Origin: Rhyacichthys aspro
Taxonomy: Eukaryota > Chordata > Actinopteri > Gobiiformes > Rhyacichthyidae
Direction: 5' to 3'
NCBI GenBank assembly: GCA_036850595.1
Contig: CM072163.1
Coordinates: 402,071 to 466,070 of the forward strand
Length of the DNA: 64,000 nt
The notes under the pieces were generated by a model. It was given only the letters and a program-made list of their open reading frames with translations, was not told the DNA's origin and ran no database searches. Numbering within the stretch: position 1 is the first letter of the stretch; each line of letters opens with the position of its first letter. Below are positions 1-10,260 of the stretch, one piece after another. A program made the position numbers and the translations under genes.

Positions 1-729
1 TCAAAATAAAAAGCTTGTCTTCAATTAAAAAACATTTCCCAATTCGGGGCCTTAGTCTTAATTGTAACAAGCTTTTTCATTTTGAAGAATGATTAAAAAT
101 GTGTCTCCTTCATTAAACACTAACCTCCACGAGTCTGGACTTGGTCTAAATCTGGACTTGCTCTGGTCTTGATCAGGTCCTAATCCTCTCTGGTCTTGGA
201 CATAACTTGGTCTTGGTTGATGCTTGATAAATTCAGATAAATTCAGATTTTTAAGGAAAGTTTTGATGAGATTTGTCATTCTCTATAAAATCTAAACAGA
301 AAAAAAACGATAGAAGTTCAATAAAAACAGTTCAATGAGACGACACTATTTCTACTGTTCTTACAAATAAATAATCAATCAAACACTTTGGTGATCAGTT
401 ATGTGTCTGACTGAAATATGAACGACTTATTATTTTGTAAATGAACAGAATAGAGTCCATTTGTTCAGTTTGACTCAAAAACTGACACAATGAGGACTTT
501 GGGGATTTAAAGAAGCTCTGTTTAAAAATGTATCTGAGAAAAATCCAAATAAAAGGAAGGGTTTAGAAGAAAAAAAGACAGATATAAAAGAGGAGTGTTT
601 GACCAAAGGGGGCGCTGTGACCCAGATGTGTTTAATGAACGACGGAGATGAAGAGTTTTATTCACTCTGAACAGATCTGAGGGAAATATCTCTAATATTT
701 CTAGTTTTTGGAGCGTCCTGATGATGAAA

Positions 730-815
730 AGGTCCTTGAGGCTCATCTGGAAAAGAAAATATTACATGCTCAGACGACCTGGGTTTGATTCCGGCTCAGG
801 TCCTTTGTCTCGCAG
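730..815 (+). repeat. tRNA-derived SINE-like remnant, copy A
   Basis: GGCTCATCTGG (A-box-like, near 740) and GGTTTGATTCC (B-box-like, near 782) are about 42 bp apart, the spacing of a tRNA promoter. Stems do not fold well as a tRNA, so it is a pseudo-tRNA or SINE head. Copy B has the same at 19514. Confidence 0.4.
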
Positions 816-1244
816 CTTGTTTTCTGATTAAATAAAGGCAAATAGGCCAAAAAAGAATGTCTTTTAGTGTCGTATTTAAACGCATCGTATCTTAAACAGT
901 GTATGACAGAAGAAATACAGAATTATATTGGTTCTGTCGTTTCTTTCATCACCGTCTTATGTATTTTTACATAATTATGGCTTTGCAGTACATCAGAAAA
1001 TGAATTTATTGTAATATTATACACAATAAACTCATCCCTTACATAGTCCCTGAACTGTGTGGATTGTTCTGACTTTCCATTTGTCAGATCTTGAGTCTAT
1101 TTCATCAGATTTGATCAAAATAATTGGCCAAACTGAAGCAGAAAACCCAAAGCATGTTAATAAAACAAATCACCAAATTAAATTCAGTTAAATTTAAATA
1201 CATTTTTCCTGCCAAAAGGGAAAATAAAATGATACAATGCAGCT

Positions 1245-1245
1245 C

Positions 1246-1297
<52 letters not shown>

Positions 1298-1345
1298 TAT
1301 TTATTATTATTATTTTATTATTATTTTTTATTTGCATTATTATTA

Positions 1346-1387
<42 letters not shown>

Positions 1388-1411
1388 TATTATTATTATT
1401 ATTTATTATTA
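1245..1411. repeat. (ATT)n microsatellite, copy A
   Basis: About 167 bp of TTA/ATT trinucleotides with occasional interruptions, about 80 bp before the 11-bp minisatellite. The equivalent in copy B is shorter and more interrupted. Confidence 0.97.
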
Positions 1412-1490
1412 ATGCTATGGCAGGGTAGTTTCTTTTTTACCTTTTTGAGCTAAATTAATAAAACTTTAAATTACCTGTTAAATTAACTTG

Positions 1491-3800
1491 TCTACCTGTC
1501 TCACCTGTGTCTCACCCGTGTCTCACCTGTATCTCACCTGTGTCTCACCTGTGTCTCACCTGTATCTCACCTGTATCTCACCTGTGTCTCACCTGTGTCT
1601 CACCTGTATCTCACCTGTGTCTCACCTGTATCTCACCTGTGTCTCACCTGTGTCTCACCTGTATCTCACCTGTGTCTCACCTATGTCTCACCTGTATCTC
1701 ACCTGTATCTCACCTGTGTCTCACCCGTGTCTCACCCGTGTCTCACCCGTGTCTCACCTGTATCTCACCTGTGTCTCACCTGTATCTCACCTGTATCTCA
1801 CCTGTGTCTCACCTGTGTCTCACCCGTGTCTCACCTGTGTCTCACCTGTGTCTCACCCGTGTCTCACCTGTATCTCACCTGTGTCTCACCCGTGTCTCAC
1901 CTGTGTCTCACCTGTGTCTCACCTGTATCTCACCTGTGTCTCACCTGTGTCTCACCCGTGTCTCACCTGTGTCTCACCCGTGTCTCACCTGTATCTAACC
2001 CGTGTCTCACCTGTATCTCACCCGTGTCTCACCTGTGTCTCACCCGTGTCTCACCTGTATCTCACCCGTGTCTCACCTGTATCTCACCTGTATCTCACCT
2101 GTGTCTCACCTGTATCTCACCTGTGTCTCACCCGTGTCTCACCCGTGTCTCACCTGTATCTCACCTGTGTCTCACCTGTGTCTCACCTGTGTCTCACCCG
2201 TGTCTCACCTGTATCTCACCTGTGTCTCACCTGTGTCTCACCCGTGTCTCACCTGTATCTAACCCGTGTCTCACCTGTATCTCACCTGTGTCTCACCCGT
2301 GTCTCACCCGTGTCTCACCTGTATCTCACCTGTGTCTCACCTGTGTCTCACCTGTGTCTCACCTGTATCTCACCTGTGTCTCACCCGTGTCTCACCTGTA
2401 TCTCACCCGTGTCTCACCTGTATCTCACCTGTGTCTCACCCGTGTCTCACCCGTGTCTCACCTGTATCTCACCTGTGTCTCACCTGTGTCTCACCTGTGT
2501 CTCACCTGTATCTCACCTGTATCTCACCTGTATCTCACCTGTGTCTCACCTGTATCTCACCTGTATCTCACCTGTGTCTCACCTGTATCTCACCTGTGTC
2601 TCACCTGTGTCTCACCTGTGTCTCACCTGTGTCTCACCTGTGTCTCACCTGTGTCTCACCCGTGTCTCACCTGTATCTCACCTGTATCTCACCTGTGTCT
2701 CACCCGTGTCTCACCTGTATCTCACCTGTGTCTCACCTGTGTCTCACCCGTGTCTCACCTGTATCTCACCCGTGTCTCACCTGTATCTCACCTGTATCTC
2801 ACCTGTGTCTCACCTGTGTCTCACCTGTATCTCACCTGTATCTCACCTGTGTCTCACCTGTGTCTCACCTGTGTCTCACCTGTGTCTCACCTGTGTCTCA
2901 CCTGTATCTCACCTGTCTCTCACCTGTATCTCACCTGTGTCTCACCTGTGTCTCACCTGTGTCTCACCTGTGTCTCACCTGTATCTCACCTGTGTCTCAC
3001 CTGTATCTCACCTGTATCTCACCTGTGTCTCACCCGTGTCTCACCTGTGTCTCACCTGTGTCTCACCTGTATCTCACCTGTATCTCACCTGTGTCTCACC
3101 TGTATCTCACCTGTGTCTCACCTGTGTCTCACCTGTATCTCACCTGTGTCTCACCTGTGTCTCACCTGTGTCTCACCCGTGTCTCACCCGTGTCTCACCT
3201 GTGTCTCACCCGTGTCTCACCTGTATCTCACCTGTGTCTCACCCGTGTCTCACCCGTGTCTCACCTGTATCTCACCTGTGTCTCACCTGTGTCTCACCCG
3301 TGTCTCACCTGTATCTCACCCGTGTCTCACCTGTATCTCACCTGTATCTCACCTGTGTCTCACCTGTGTCTCACCTGTATCTCACCTGTATCTCACCTGT
3401 GTCTCACCTGTGTCTCACCCGTGTCTCACCTGTATCTAACCCGTGTCTCACCTGTATCTCACCTGTATCTCACCTGTATCTCACCCGTGTCTCACCTGTG
3501 TCTCACCTGTGTCTCACCCGTGTCTCACCTGTATCTAACCCGTGTCTCACCTGTATCTCACCTGTATCTCACCTGTGTCTCACCCGTGTCTCACCTGTGT
3601 CTCACCCGTGTCTCACCCGTGTCTCACCTGTATCTCACCTGTATCTCACCTGTGTCTCACCTGTATCTCACCTGTGTCTCACCTGTGTCTCACCTGTATC
3701 TCACCTGTGTCTCACCTGTGTCTCACCTGTGTCTCACCCGTGTCTCACCCGTGTCTCACCTGTGTCTCACCCGTGTCTCACCTGTGTCTCACCTGTGTCT
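1491..3800 (+). repeat. 11-bp minisatellite in gabbr1 intron, copy A (about 210 units)
   Basis: Tandem CTCACCTGTGT with three main variants: GTGT, GTAT and CCCGTGT endings; rare units carry CTAACC or CTATGT. It fills 2.3 kb and ends directly at the TTCAG acceptor at 3800-3804. I see no AG dinucleotide on the sense strand. Because 11 is not a multiple of 3 and stops are rare, long repeat-peptide frames appear; they are not genes. Confidence 0.98.
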
Positions 3801-3804
3801 TCAG

Positions 3805-3932
3805 GAGTGGTTTACGGCTACAAGGGTCTGCTGCTGCTCCTCGGGATCTTCTTGGCGTACGAGACCAAGTCTGTGTCGACGGAGAAGATCAACGACCATC
3901 GCGCGGTGGGAATGGCCATCTACAACGTGGCT
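3805..3932 (+). CDS. gabbr1: gabbr1 copy A exon: TM5 and start of TM6
   Basis: The acceptor is TTCAG at 3800-3804, directly after the 11-bp minisatellite; the donor is GTGAGT at 3933. The exon is 128 bp and starts with the last two bases of a split glycine codon. It reads VVYGYKGLLLLLGIFLAY, then ETKSVSTEKINDHRAVG and AIYNVAV, nearly identical to known vertebrate GABBR1. The frame is also open leftward through the whole minisatellite. Confidence 0.95.
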
Positions 3933-6900
3933 GTGAGTCCCAGCGCTCCTGAACGCACCGTGAATCATTAAAGCCAATCAGAGTCGGTGAAAACGGAGAG
4001 TTCTGTTCTGTTCAGAGCAGCGTTCATTCTGTCGACCAATAACTTTCATTTCGACATATTTTTGTGTCCGAAAACTAAACAAAAAGTAATTAATGAGAAC
4101 GAAACTCAAATGTATCGACGCTTTTGAATAAAAACTAAAATGAACAGAGACTAAATCCAATCAAAAGGAGACGAGTTGAAGAGATCCAATCAGACTCAGG
4201 TTTATTTAGTTTTCATTTCGTTTCATGAATATGTCGCTGATGAATGTGAACTCTGGTCTGGACCAACACTGGAGACATGAGCGTTTCCTTAAAGAGAAAA
4301 CACCTAAACCTCTGTTGGTCTGAATCTGAAAAGCTGGGAACGTTCTTTATTGAAGCTGTTCATTTATTCTTTAACCTCTGACCTCTTTCTTCAACAGAAC
4401 TCAGACGCTTCAGACATTTTCTTTTTGCAACATTTCAAAAGTTCGATGTAAAATGGCTTCGTGAAAAATCCAGAATATTTAAATAATGAGACCAGAGTCA
4501 AACACAAAGCAGAATCTTTTCTCTGAACTATTGCTGCTTTAAAACACTCATCTCTGTCTCAGATTGTTTTTTCTAAATCGTCCTGTCTTTATTGGATTGT
4601 TATTTCCTGATGTTTTTGAAGATCACACTCAAAGTGCCGTCACAAAGCTCCGTCTGAGAAAAGCTTTCCGTTAAAAGCTCGCCGTCGTTTGTCACGAAGC
4701 CGTCGGAGGCGACACCTGAGCTGCCATTACGCTCATTACGCTGCACTTTAGACTCGCTCTTCCTCCTCTTCCTCCTCCTCCTCGTCCTCCTCACGCTGAG
4801 ACTCAAATGGACGGGAAATGTCAGCGGCCGCTCTTCAACACAAACACATTCAACCGCTCGCTTTTAGCCGCGCTTTTTACCAAACACCTCGTCTCTGTTA
4901 CAAAAGACACGAGGATCTAAAGTGGAGCCTGTCTTTTTTTTTCACACTTTGAGGTGTTTACTGCAAAAAGCAAAATTTAAAATGAATTCAAGGACGATGC
5001 TTTCATGAAAACTGGGAATATTTCCAAAACCTTCCTTTTAAAGCTCAGTCTCTACGTTTACTCCACAATTTACATTTAAGACCAGTTTGTAAAGGTCTTG
5101 GTCTAGTCTTGTTCTCGGATGTCAAGACCAACCAAAACCAACCAAAAATCTTGATCTAACTCTTTAGATTTATTTATTACAGTGCATTGTTCTCTGGTTT
5201 TGTCCCAGTCTTGATTCTCTCAGGTCTATTTGATCTTTATTACAATCACTACAGACTACAACAGTAAACTCCAAAGATAAATGTCTCAGATCAGCTCTAA
5301 ACTTCCATTTAACGTAACGTATTAGTATTTTGTGGTGAAAAATTGCTCCAGTTTGAACGTTTTTTAAATAAAAGAAGCAGCAAAGGTCACTGCTGCTGTT
5401 GAGGCTCATGTTGTCTCTGTATTTCTTCGTTTCCAGGTGTTGTGCCTGATTACGGCTCCCGTCACCATGATCCTGTCGTCTCAGCAGGACGCCTCCTTCG
5501 CCTTCGCGTCTCTCGCCGTGGTCTTCTCCGCCTACATCACCCTCGTCGTGCTCTTCGTGCCCAAGGTTCGGACGCGGTTTCGACTCCGGCTCCTTTCTCG
5601 TTGCCGCTCTGCGTGATGTATGTGTTTGTTTTTCCGGCCGCAGATGCGTCGTCTGATCACTCGAGGGGAATGGCAGTCGGAGCAGCAGGACACGCTGAAG
5701 ACGGGATCCTCCACCAACAACAACGACGAGGAGAAGTCCCGGCAGCTGGAGCGAGAGAACCGGGAGCTGCAGAAGATCATTCAGGAGGTCAACGACAGCA
5801 GCTGCAGCTGGGTTTTAATGGTTCAGGAACAAGACTCAAGACTACAGCATGCTTCAGGATTATTAAGCATTGTCCATCAGTAAAAATAAACTTAAGCCTT
5901 GTTTTCTCTGGAGCAGGACGGTCTGTTCAGGTCCATTTGCAAAAGGTTAACAAGACATTCTCATAAAATGGACCGGATCATTTTAGTCGGTTCTGCTTTT
6001 CCTTAAACAGACTGCACCTGATATTTTTCTTCCACTTGAGGAAAATGATTTAAACTGCAATTATTGTAAAAATAATAATTGGAGGGAAAAATAGGTTTTA
6101 GTTGGACTTGAACAGGTTTAGTTGGATTTGAACAGCTTTTATTTGGATTTGAACAGGTTTCAGATGGATTTGAACAGGTTTAGTTTGATTTGAACACGTT
6201 TTAGGTGGATTTGAACTGGTTTTAGGTGGATTTGAACAGGTTTCAGATGGATTTGAACAGGTTTAGTTGGATTTGAACAGGTTTAGATGGACTTGAACAG
6301 GTTTTAATTGGATTTGAACAGGTTTTAGTTGGATTTGAACAGGTTTTAATTGGATTTGAACAGGTTTTAGATGGATTTGAACAGGTTTTAGATGGATTTA
6401 AACAGGTTTTAGATGGATTTGAACAGGTTAGGTTGAACAGGTTTAGTTGGATTTGAACAGGTAGATGTATTGAAAAGGTTTCAGGCAGTTTGAACAGGAG
6501 TGGATTTGAACAGGTTTTGGTTGGATTTGAACAGGTTTTAGTTGGATTTGAACAGGTTTTAGAGTGGATTTGAACAGGTTTTAGTTGGATTTGAACAGGT
6601 TTCAGGTGGGTTTAAACAGGTTTAGGTGGATTTTAAAAAGGTTTTATATGATTTGAGAAGGGTTTTTTTTGGCCCCGGGGGGCCAAGGTTGGACTGATGT
6701 TCTTTTTAGTGAATTAAAACAGAACTTGTAGAAAATGTATTATTTTGATCTAAATATAAATGTGTCGTGTGTTTTTTTGCAGAAGGAGGAGCGAGTGTCC
6801 GCTCTGAGAAACCAACTCGCGAGCGTCAGGCTTTCTGAAACCGCCGCCCGACCGTCCAACGCCCAGAACCAGAACCACAACAACGCTCCGTCGTCCCAGA

Positions 6901-7056
6901 CCGACCCCAAGTCCCTGCTGCCCCGCCCGGGTACCCCTCCTCGGACAACCACCCCTGCCCCCGTCCTTCTCCAACTCCTCCGCCCTGTACCCGTCCGAGA
7001 GCAAGATGAGCCGCAACCACTGTCACAACAGCCAGATCCCGCTGCTGTACAAGTAA
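3805..7056 (+). CDS. gabbr1: GABA-B receptor subunit 1, last four exons (copy A, damaged last exon)
   Basis: This is the C-terminal part of the class C GPCR that binds GABA and pairs with GABBR2 at synapses. Exons are 3805-3932, 5437-5565, 5644-5787 and 6783-7056, all bounded by AG/GT. They encode TM5 (GLLLLLGIFLAYETKSV), TM6 and TM7 (ending LVVLFVPK), and the cytoplasmic coiled coil that pairs with GABBR2. Upstream exons lie outside the window. The last exon has several 1-bp indels relative to copy B, so the annotated tail is out of frame and the homologous stop at 7054-7056 is not read. The first three exons match copy B. I infer that copy A is an under-polished haplotype of one gene, not a second functional gene. 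Confidence 0.93.
4041..4200. repeat. Dispersed repeat in gabbr1 intron, copy A
   Basis: Same family as 34081-34380; lies about 110 bp after the TM5 exon. Copy B has it at 22600-22765. Confidence 0.65.
4600..4920. other. GC-richer intronic block in gabbr1, copy A
   Basis: Between the TM5 and TM6-7 exons a stretch with CpGs, a pyrimidine run of TCCTCC units and a NotI site (GCGGCCGC) stands out from the AT-rich intron. It is preserved in copy B at 23085-23405. No coding support; possibly a regulatory element. Confidence 0.35.
5437..5565 (+). CDS. gabbr1: gabbr1 copy A exon: TM6-TM7
   Basis: This exon is 129 bp (43 codons), phase 0 at both ends, with acceptor TTCCAG and donor GTTCGG. It encodes LCLITAPVTMILSSQQD, then FAFASLAVVFSAYITLVV and LFVPK, which is the TM6-TM7 stretch of GABBR1. 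Confidence 0.95.
5644..5787 (+). CDS. gabbr1: gabbr1 copy A exon: proximal tail and first half of coiled coil
   Basis: This exon is 144 bp (48 codons). It starts MRRLITRGEWQSEQQD, continues TGSSTNNNDEEKSR and ends ENRELQKIIQE, the leucine-zipper region that binds GABBR2. The donor is GTCAAC, with C at intron position +3, which is unusual for a vertebrate 5' splice site. If it is not used, the frame stays open for 31 more residues to a stop at 5881. Confidence 0.92.
6092..6660 (+). repeat. 21-bp minisatellite in gabbr1 last intron, copy A
   Basis: About 26 units around GGATTTGAACAGGTTTTAG with variable spacing. The 3' portion (6425-6660) is irregular, with units broken by small losses, compared with the clean copy B array. 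Confidence 0.95.
6783..7056 (+). pseudogene. gabbr1: gabbr1 copy A last exon, frameshifted
   Basis: This is homologous to 25057-25332. After KEERVSALRNQLA one base is missing, which turns the ER-retention stretch into unrelated residues. An extra C restores the frame at RPSNAQNQNHNN. Two further single-base losses in C-runs (near 6920 and 6950) shift the rest, so the PLLYK stop is not reached in frame. All lesions sit in GC-rich or homopolymer sequence, so consensus error is the likeliest cause. Confidence 0.85.
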
Positions 7057-7165
7057 CGGACACGGGACGGACACGGGACGGACACGGGGGACCGAGGACG
7101 GAGGGCGGACGGGAGCGGAGGGACGGACACCGGGGCAGGACGGGGCACACGGGACGGACACGGGC
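7057..7165 (+). repeat. GC-rich 11-bp repeat after gabbr1 stop, copy A
   Basis: Two clean CGGACACGGGA units begin right after the stop homologue, then degenerate G-rich sequence follows to about 7165. It is longer and much less regular than in copy B. Confidence 0.85.
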
Positions 7166-7322
7166 ACGGACTCACTCTCACTGTGATTCACCTTCGGGAC
7201 GTGAGCACAGCCGTGACGTAGTGACACTTTTACTTTGGGCCCGGAAGCACCGTTCACTCAGTGCTTTACACTTCGGCAGCTTTCGGACGAGAGACCCTCA
7301 CGAGGCCTGTCACAGCTTCTTA

Positions 7323-7328
7323 AATAAA
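7323..7328 (+). terminator. Candidate gabbr1 poly(A) signal, copy A
   Basis: AATAAA within TTAAATAAATATC, about 270 bp after the stop homologue. It is shared with copy B. Other AATAAA hexamers occur further down, so it may not be the main site. Confidence 0.3.
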
Positions 7329-7664
7329 TATCAGCTCTAACGGGACGTCCGGTTACAGGAGGCGCTCTGTAAACCCGTCCTATTCTTGAGTTCTAATCAG
7401 CTTCTTTAGGCCCAGAGTCGTTTAAACCCGTCTGATCCTCTGTTATTGCTGATTAATCCACTATTATTCACTTAAAATGAGACATTCTAGAGTTTAAAAA
7501 GTGAAAATCCTGCCTGACTCTTGTCTAATGACCAACAGAGCTGTCAACACATTCTGTCAATCATGAAATTATTCTAAAGCCACTGGAAGAGAAAGACATT
7601 TAATGAGAGGAAAATGTCCCAAGGCCGACAGTTTCATCTGATTTTATTCTTATTCCACAAGGAC

Positions 7665-7865
7665 AGGTTTTAGATGGATTAGAACAGGTTTTAGATGGAT
7701 TAGAACAGGTTTAGGATGGATTTCAACAAGTTTAAGATTAATTTGAACAGGCTTTAGTTGGATTTGATCAGGTTTTAGTTGGATTTGATCAGGTTTTAGT
7801 TGGATTTGATCAGGTTTTAGTTGGATTTGATCAGGTTTTAGTTGGTCTTGATCAAGTTTTAGAAC
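7665..7865 (+). repeat. 21-bp minisatellite downstream of gabbr1, copy A
   Basis: About nine units; the core five read TTGGATTTGATCAGGTTTTAG, with GATC in place of the GAAC of the intron array. It belongs to the same dispersed 21-bp family. Confidence 0.93.
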
Positions 7866-8663
7866 AAAATCCATATATAGAGCAACTTTATATTTCTATC
7901 ACTCTTTACTTTCTATTTTCTTACCTGAGAACCGATCATTTCTGATGTAAAAACTGATTTTTTTGCTCATTTTTCTGTAAAAATTACTGCCTATCTTTAA
8001 AATAACGTTTAATTTTGCGTCGTGTGAAACATATTTAGTCTTAAATCTAAACAAAGACAGAAGAAGTCGGCCATGATTGTTCCTCGAGCTGGACTTTAGA
8101 TGAATGAATAAATGAATGAATTTAGTTTAAAACACAATCCCTTTTTCTTTTTCCCTGTTTTGAAACGAGCTGTGACAGGCCTGAACCCAGACACCGTCCT
8201 CACAGCGTCACAAGCACATCCCAGAATCCTCTCTGTCCCGGGACAAAAACAGAGACCCTTTCCTTCGTTTTGGAGACAGTTTTGGAGGAAAAAGTGCGTC
8301 TCTACTTTTTTGTGTCGATTAGAAAAGCACAGGACGTCGTGGTTTCTATGTTTCTGTTTTTGTCATGTTTTTGTTTTTTGGGGAGAACAGTTAGAAAAGG
8401 ACAAAGCAATGTACAGTCCTCACGTTTCCTCGAGGAACTTAAAATGTGCATTAAGAAATAGCCATAATAAACTTAGAAGAGCCAACAAACAAAAGAAAAA
8501 AGGCTGTAGATAAAAAAGGACAAAGAGTTTTCACATTTTCACCAGAAACCAACCAAGATATTTCAATTTAATGTGAAAAATCTGAGTTTCAGAGACAGAT
8601 GTTGACCCACTTTACAACGATATACAATGGTTTCAACTTTTTTTTTTATTATATTCAAATACA

Positions 8664-8795
8664 ATAAAGTTACTCCAGCCATAATGGATCATAAGCCAGT
8701 GTACTTTTGTGCCGGCCCCAAGCCCCGATAAATGGAAAGTGTTGTGTCAGGAGCATCCAGTGTAAAAATGAAGCCAGAGTAATGTCACAAAGCCA
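8664..8795. repeat. Fish retroposon tail-like fragment, copy A
   Basis: Contains GTGCCGGCCCCAAGCCCCG and ATAAATGG, then GTGTCAGGAGCATCCAGTGT. This resembles a widespread fish retroposon 3' tail (words like GGTCCCAAGCCCGGATAAAT), recalled by eye only. Confidence 0.5.
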
Positions 8796-9133
8796 GGACC
8801 AAAGACTTTATATAATTTAATAAAAAGTCTTATTTGTGTTTACTTTGACGTTTAGCCTTATTTTTTTTCCAAATTCTTCCATTACTTAAAATTTGCAATA
8901 AATACAAGCCATTTATTTAACAGCTTTAGGAAACTCCCAACAGCTTTATTTATTTATTTATTTGTTCTCTTTTTGTGTATCTTTTGTCATTGCAGTACCA
9001 CAAACGGCCACTATGACGGATATTAGCGCTGTCTCTGATTCATTAAAATAAATCAATCTTAATCTTCTATAAAATGGTTCTGGTGGAAAAAGGGATGACT
9101 TTAAATCGTGTTCAAAGTGAAGCCAGGATGTCT

Positions 9134-9148
9134 GCTGCCCCCTAGAGG
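9134..9148 (-). promoter_or_regulatory. CTCF-like motif, copy A (one core base changed)
   Basis: Counterpart of 27401-27415 reading CCTCTAGGGGGCAGC. The A at core position 3 is T. Confidence 0.4.
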
Positions 9149-9559
9149 CTGGCTGCAATACTCATCTCAAACCCCGCCCACTTTATTTGTCGGCCAATGG
9201 GAAAGACTCTACGTACCATTTGCTAAAACGACTCCGATTTTTAAATGGGATGTGGTTGAAACTGATCGACAGCTATAAAGACCAATCACTGTTCGGACAT
9301 TTGCAATAACTGTGATATCCAGGCTTCATTTTGAAAGGTCTGTTGGTCCATTTTTATTTACAGCCTGAGAGTTTGTGAACAGAACTGCAGCTCAAGGAGT
9401 CGTCTGCTGTAAACGGGGCAATGTTTTGGGAAAAAGGTTTGCTTTTAAAAAGCCATATAAGAAAAAATGACACGATTTTAACGTCACGGCAAGAAAAAAG
9501 AAGCTTATAAAAGGATTCGGACGAGAAATAAAGGAATTATTCAGGGTCGAATTAAAGCT

Positions 9560-10260
9560 GTAATTATTATAAACGTAGATGGAGACTGAAGACTAAACCA
9601 GATTTAAACAAGGACCGACTCTGGACTAAACCGGGATTATGTAAACCAGAAAAAGCAGAACTAAAAGAAGGATCATTTTATATAAAAACAATGGATAAAT
9701 TATAACCAAATGAAACAAAATGAAAATGAATCAGTCTAAATTTAGTGTTAGTAATTTAAACTAAAACAAGTGTAAATAAAGTTTACATTAAAACCAGGAC
9801 AAAAACAGGGATAATTTTATATAAAAACAATGAATCAGGACTAAATTCAGGACATTAATAAAAATGAAACCTAGTGTTTGTAATTCCAACTAAAATAAGT
9901 TTTAATTAGGATTTAAAGTGAGACTAAATCAAGATTAAACCCGGACTTAACCCTGGACTAAATTAGGACTAGACCAGGACTTAAACCTTAATGAATACTG
10001 GATAAATGAAAAATAATCAGTCTAACTTTAGTGATTCATAATTTAAACTAAAACAAGAGTAAATAAAGCTTACATTAAGACTTAATCCTGAACTAAAACC
10101 AGGACTCAGAACCAGACCTGGACTAAATCAGGACTAGCTCTAGATTTAGTCCATTATTTATTCTGACTAAACTAAAACCAAACTGAGAAATGAATGAATA
10201 CTAATTCAACTACAACAAAACCAGGTCTAAACCCAGAACTAACATTAAAAATGTCTCCAT
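9560..10260. repeat. Degenerate ACTAAACCAGGA-type repeats, copy A
   Basis: Many loosely periodic words such as GACTAAACCAGGAT, ACTAAAACCAGGACTAAA and AAACCAGGTCTAAAC over about 700 bp. They look like a decayed minisatellite. Similar words occur at 32770-32850 and within the 45-bp tnf array (GACTAAACCAGACC on its minus strand). Confidence 0.65.

Noticed and set aside
730..815. Functional tRNA gene
   Set aside because: A- and B-box-like words are present, but acceptor and T stems do not pair well. Treated as a SINE or pseudo-tRNA remnant.
1488..3936. Long open frames of 163-827 codons across the 11-bp array (also 20257-22518)
   Set aside because: They arise because the unit lacks stops in most frames. 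The peptide is a pure LTCVSPVSHL repeat in three frames at once. Only the last part of one frame is a real gabbr1 exon.
4600..4806. Minus-strand arginine/lysine-rich frame (also 23084-23290)
   Set aside because: It comes from a TCCTCC pyrimidine run in a gabbr1 intron. No family match; kept only as a GC-richer block.
6740..7257. Minus-strand frames over the last gabbr1 exon
   Set aside because: Antisense shadow of GC-rich coding sequence.
7650..7874. Minus-strand frame with KPDQIQL repeats
   Set aside because: Translation of the 21-bp minisatellite.
8112..8513. 133-codon frame identical in both gabbr1 copies (26374-26775)
   Set aside because: It lies downstream of gabbr1, shows no family resemblance and is low in complexity. 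Identity between haplotypes is expected without selection.
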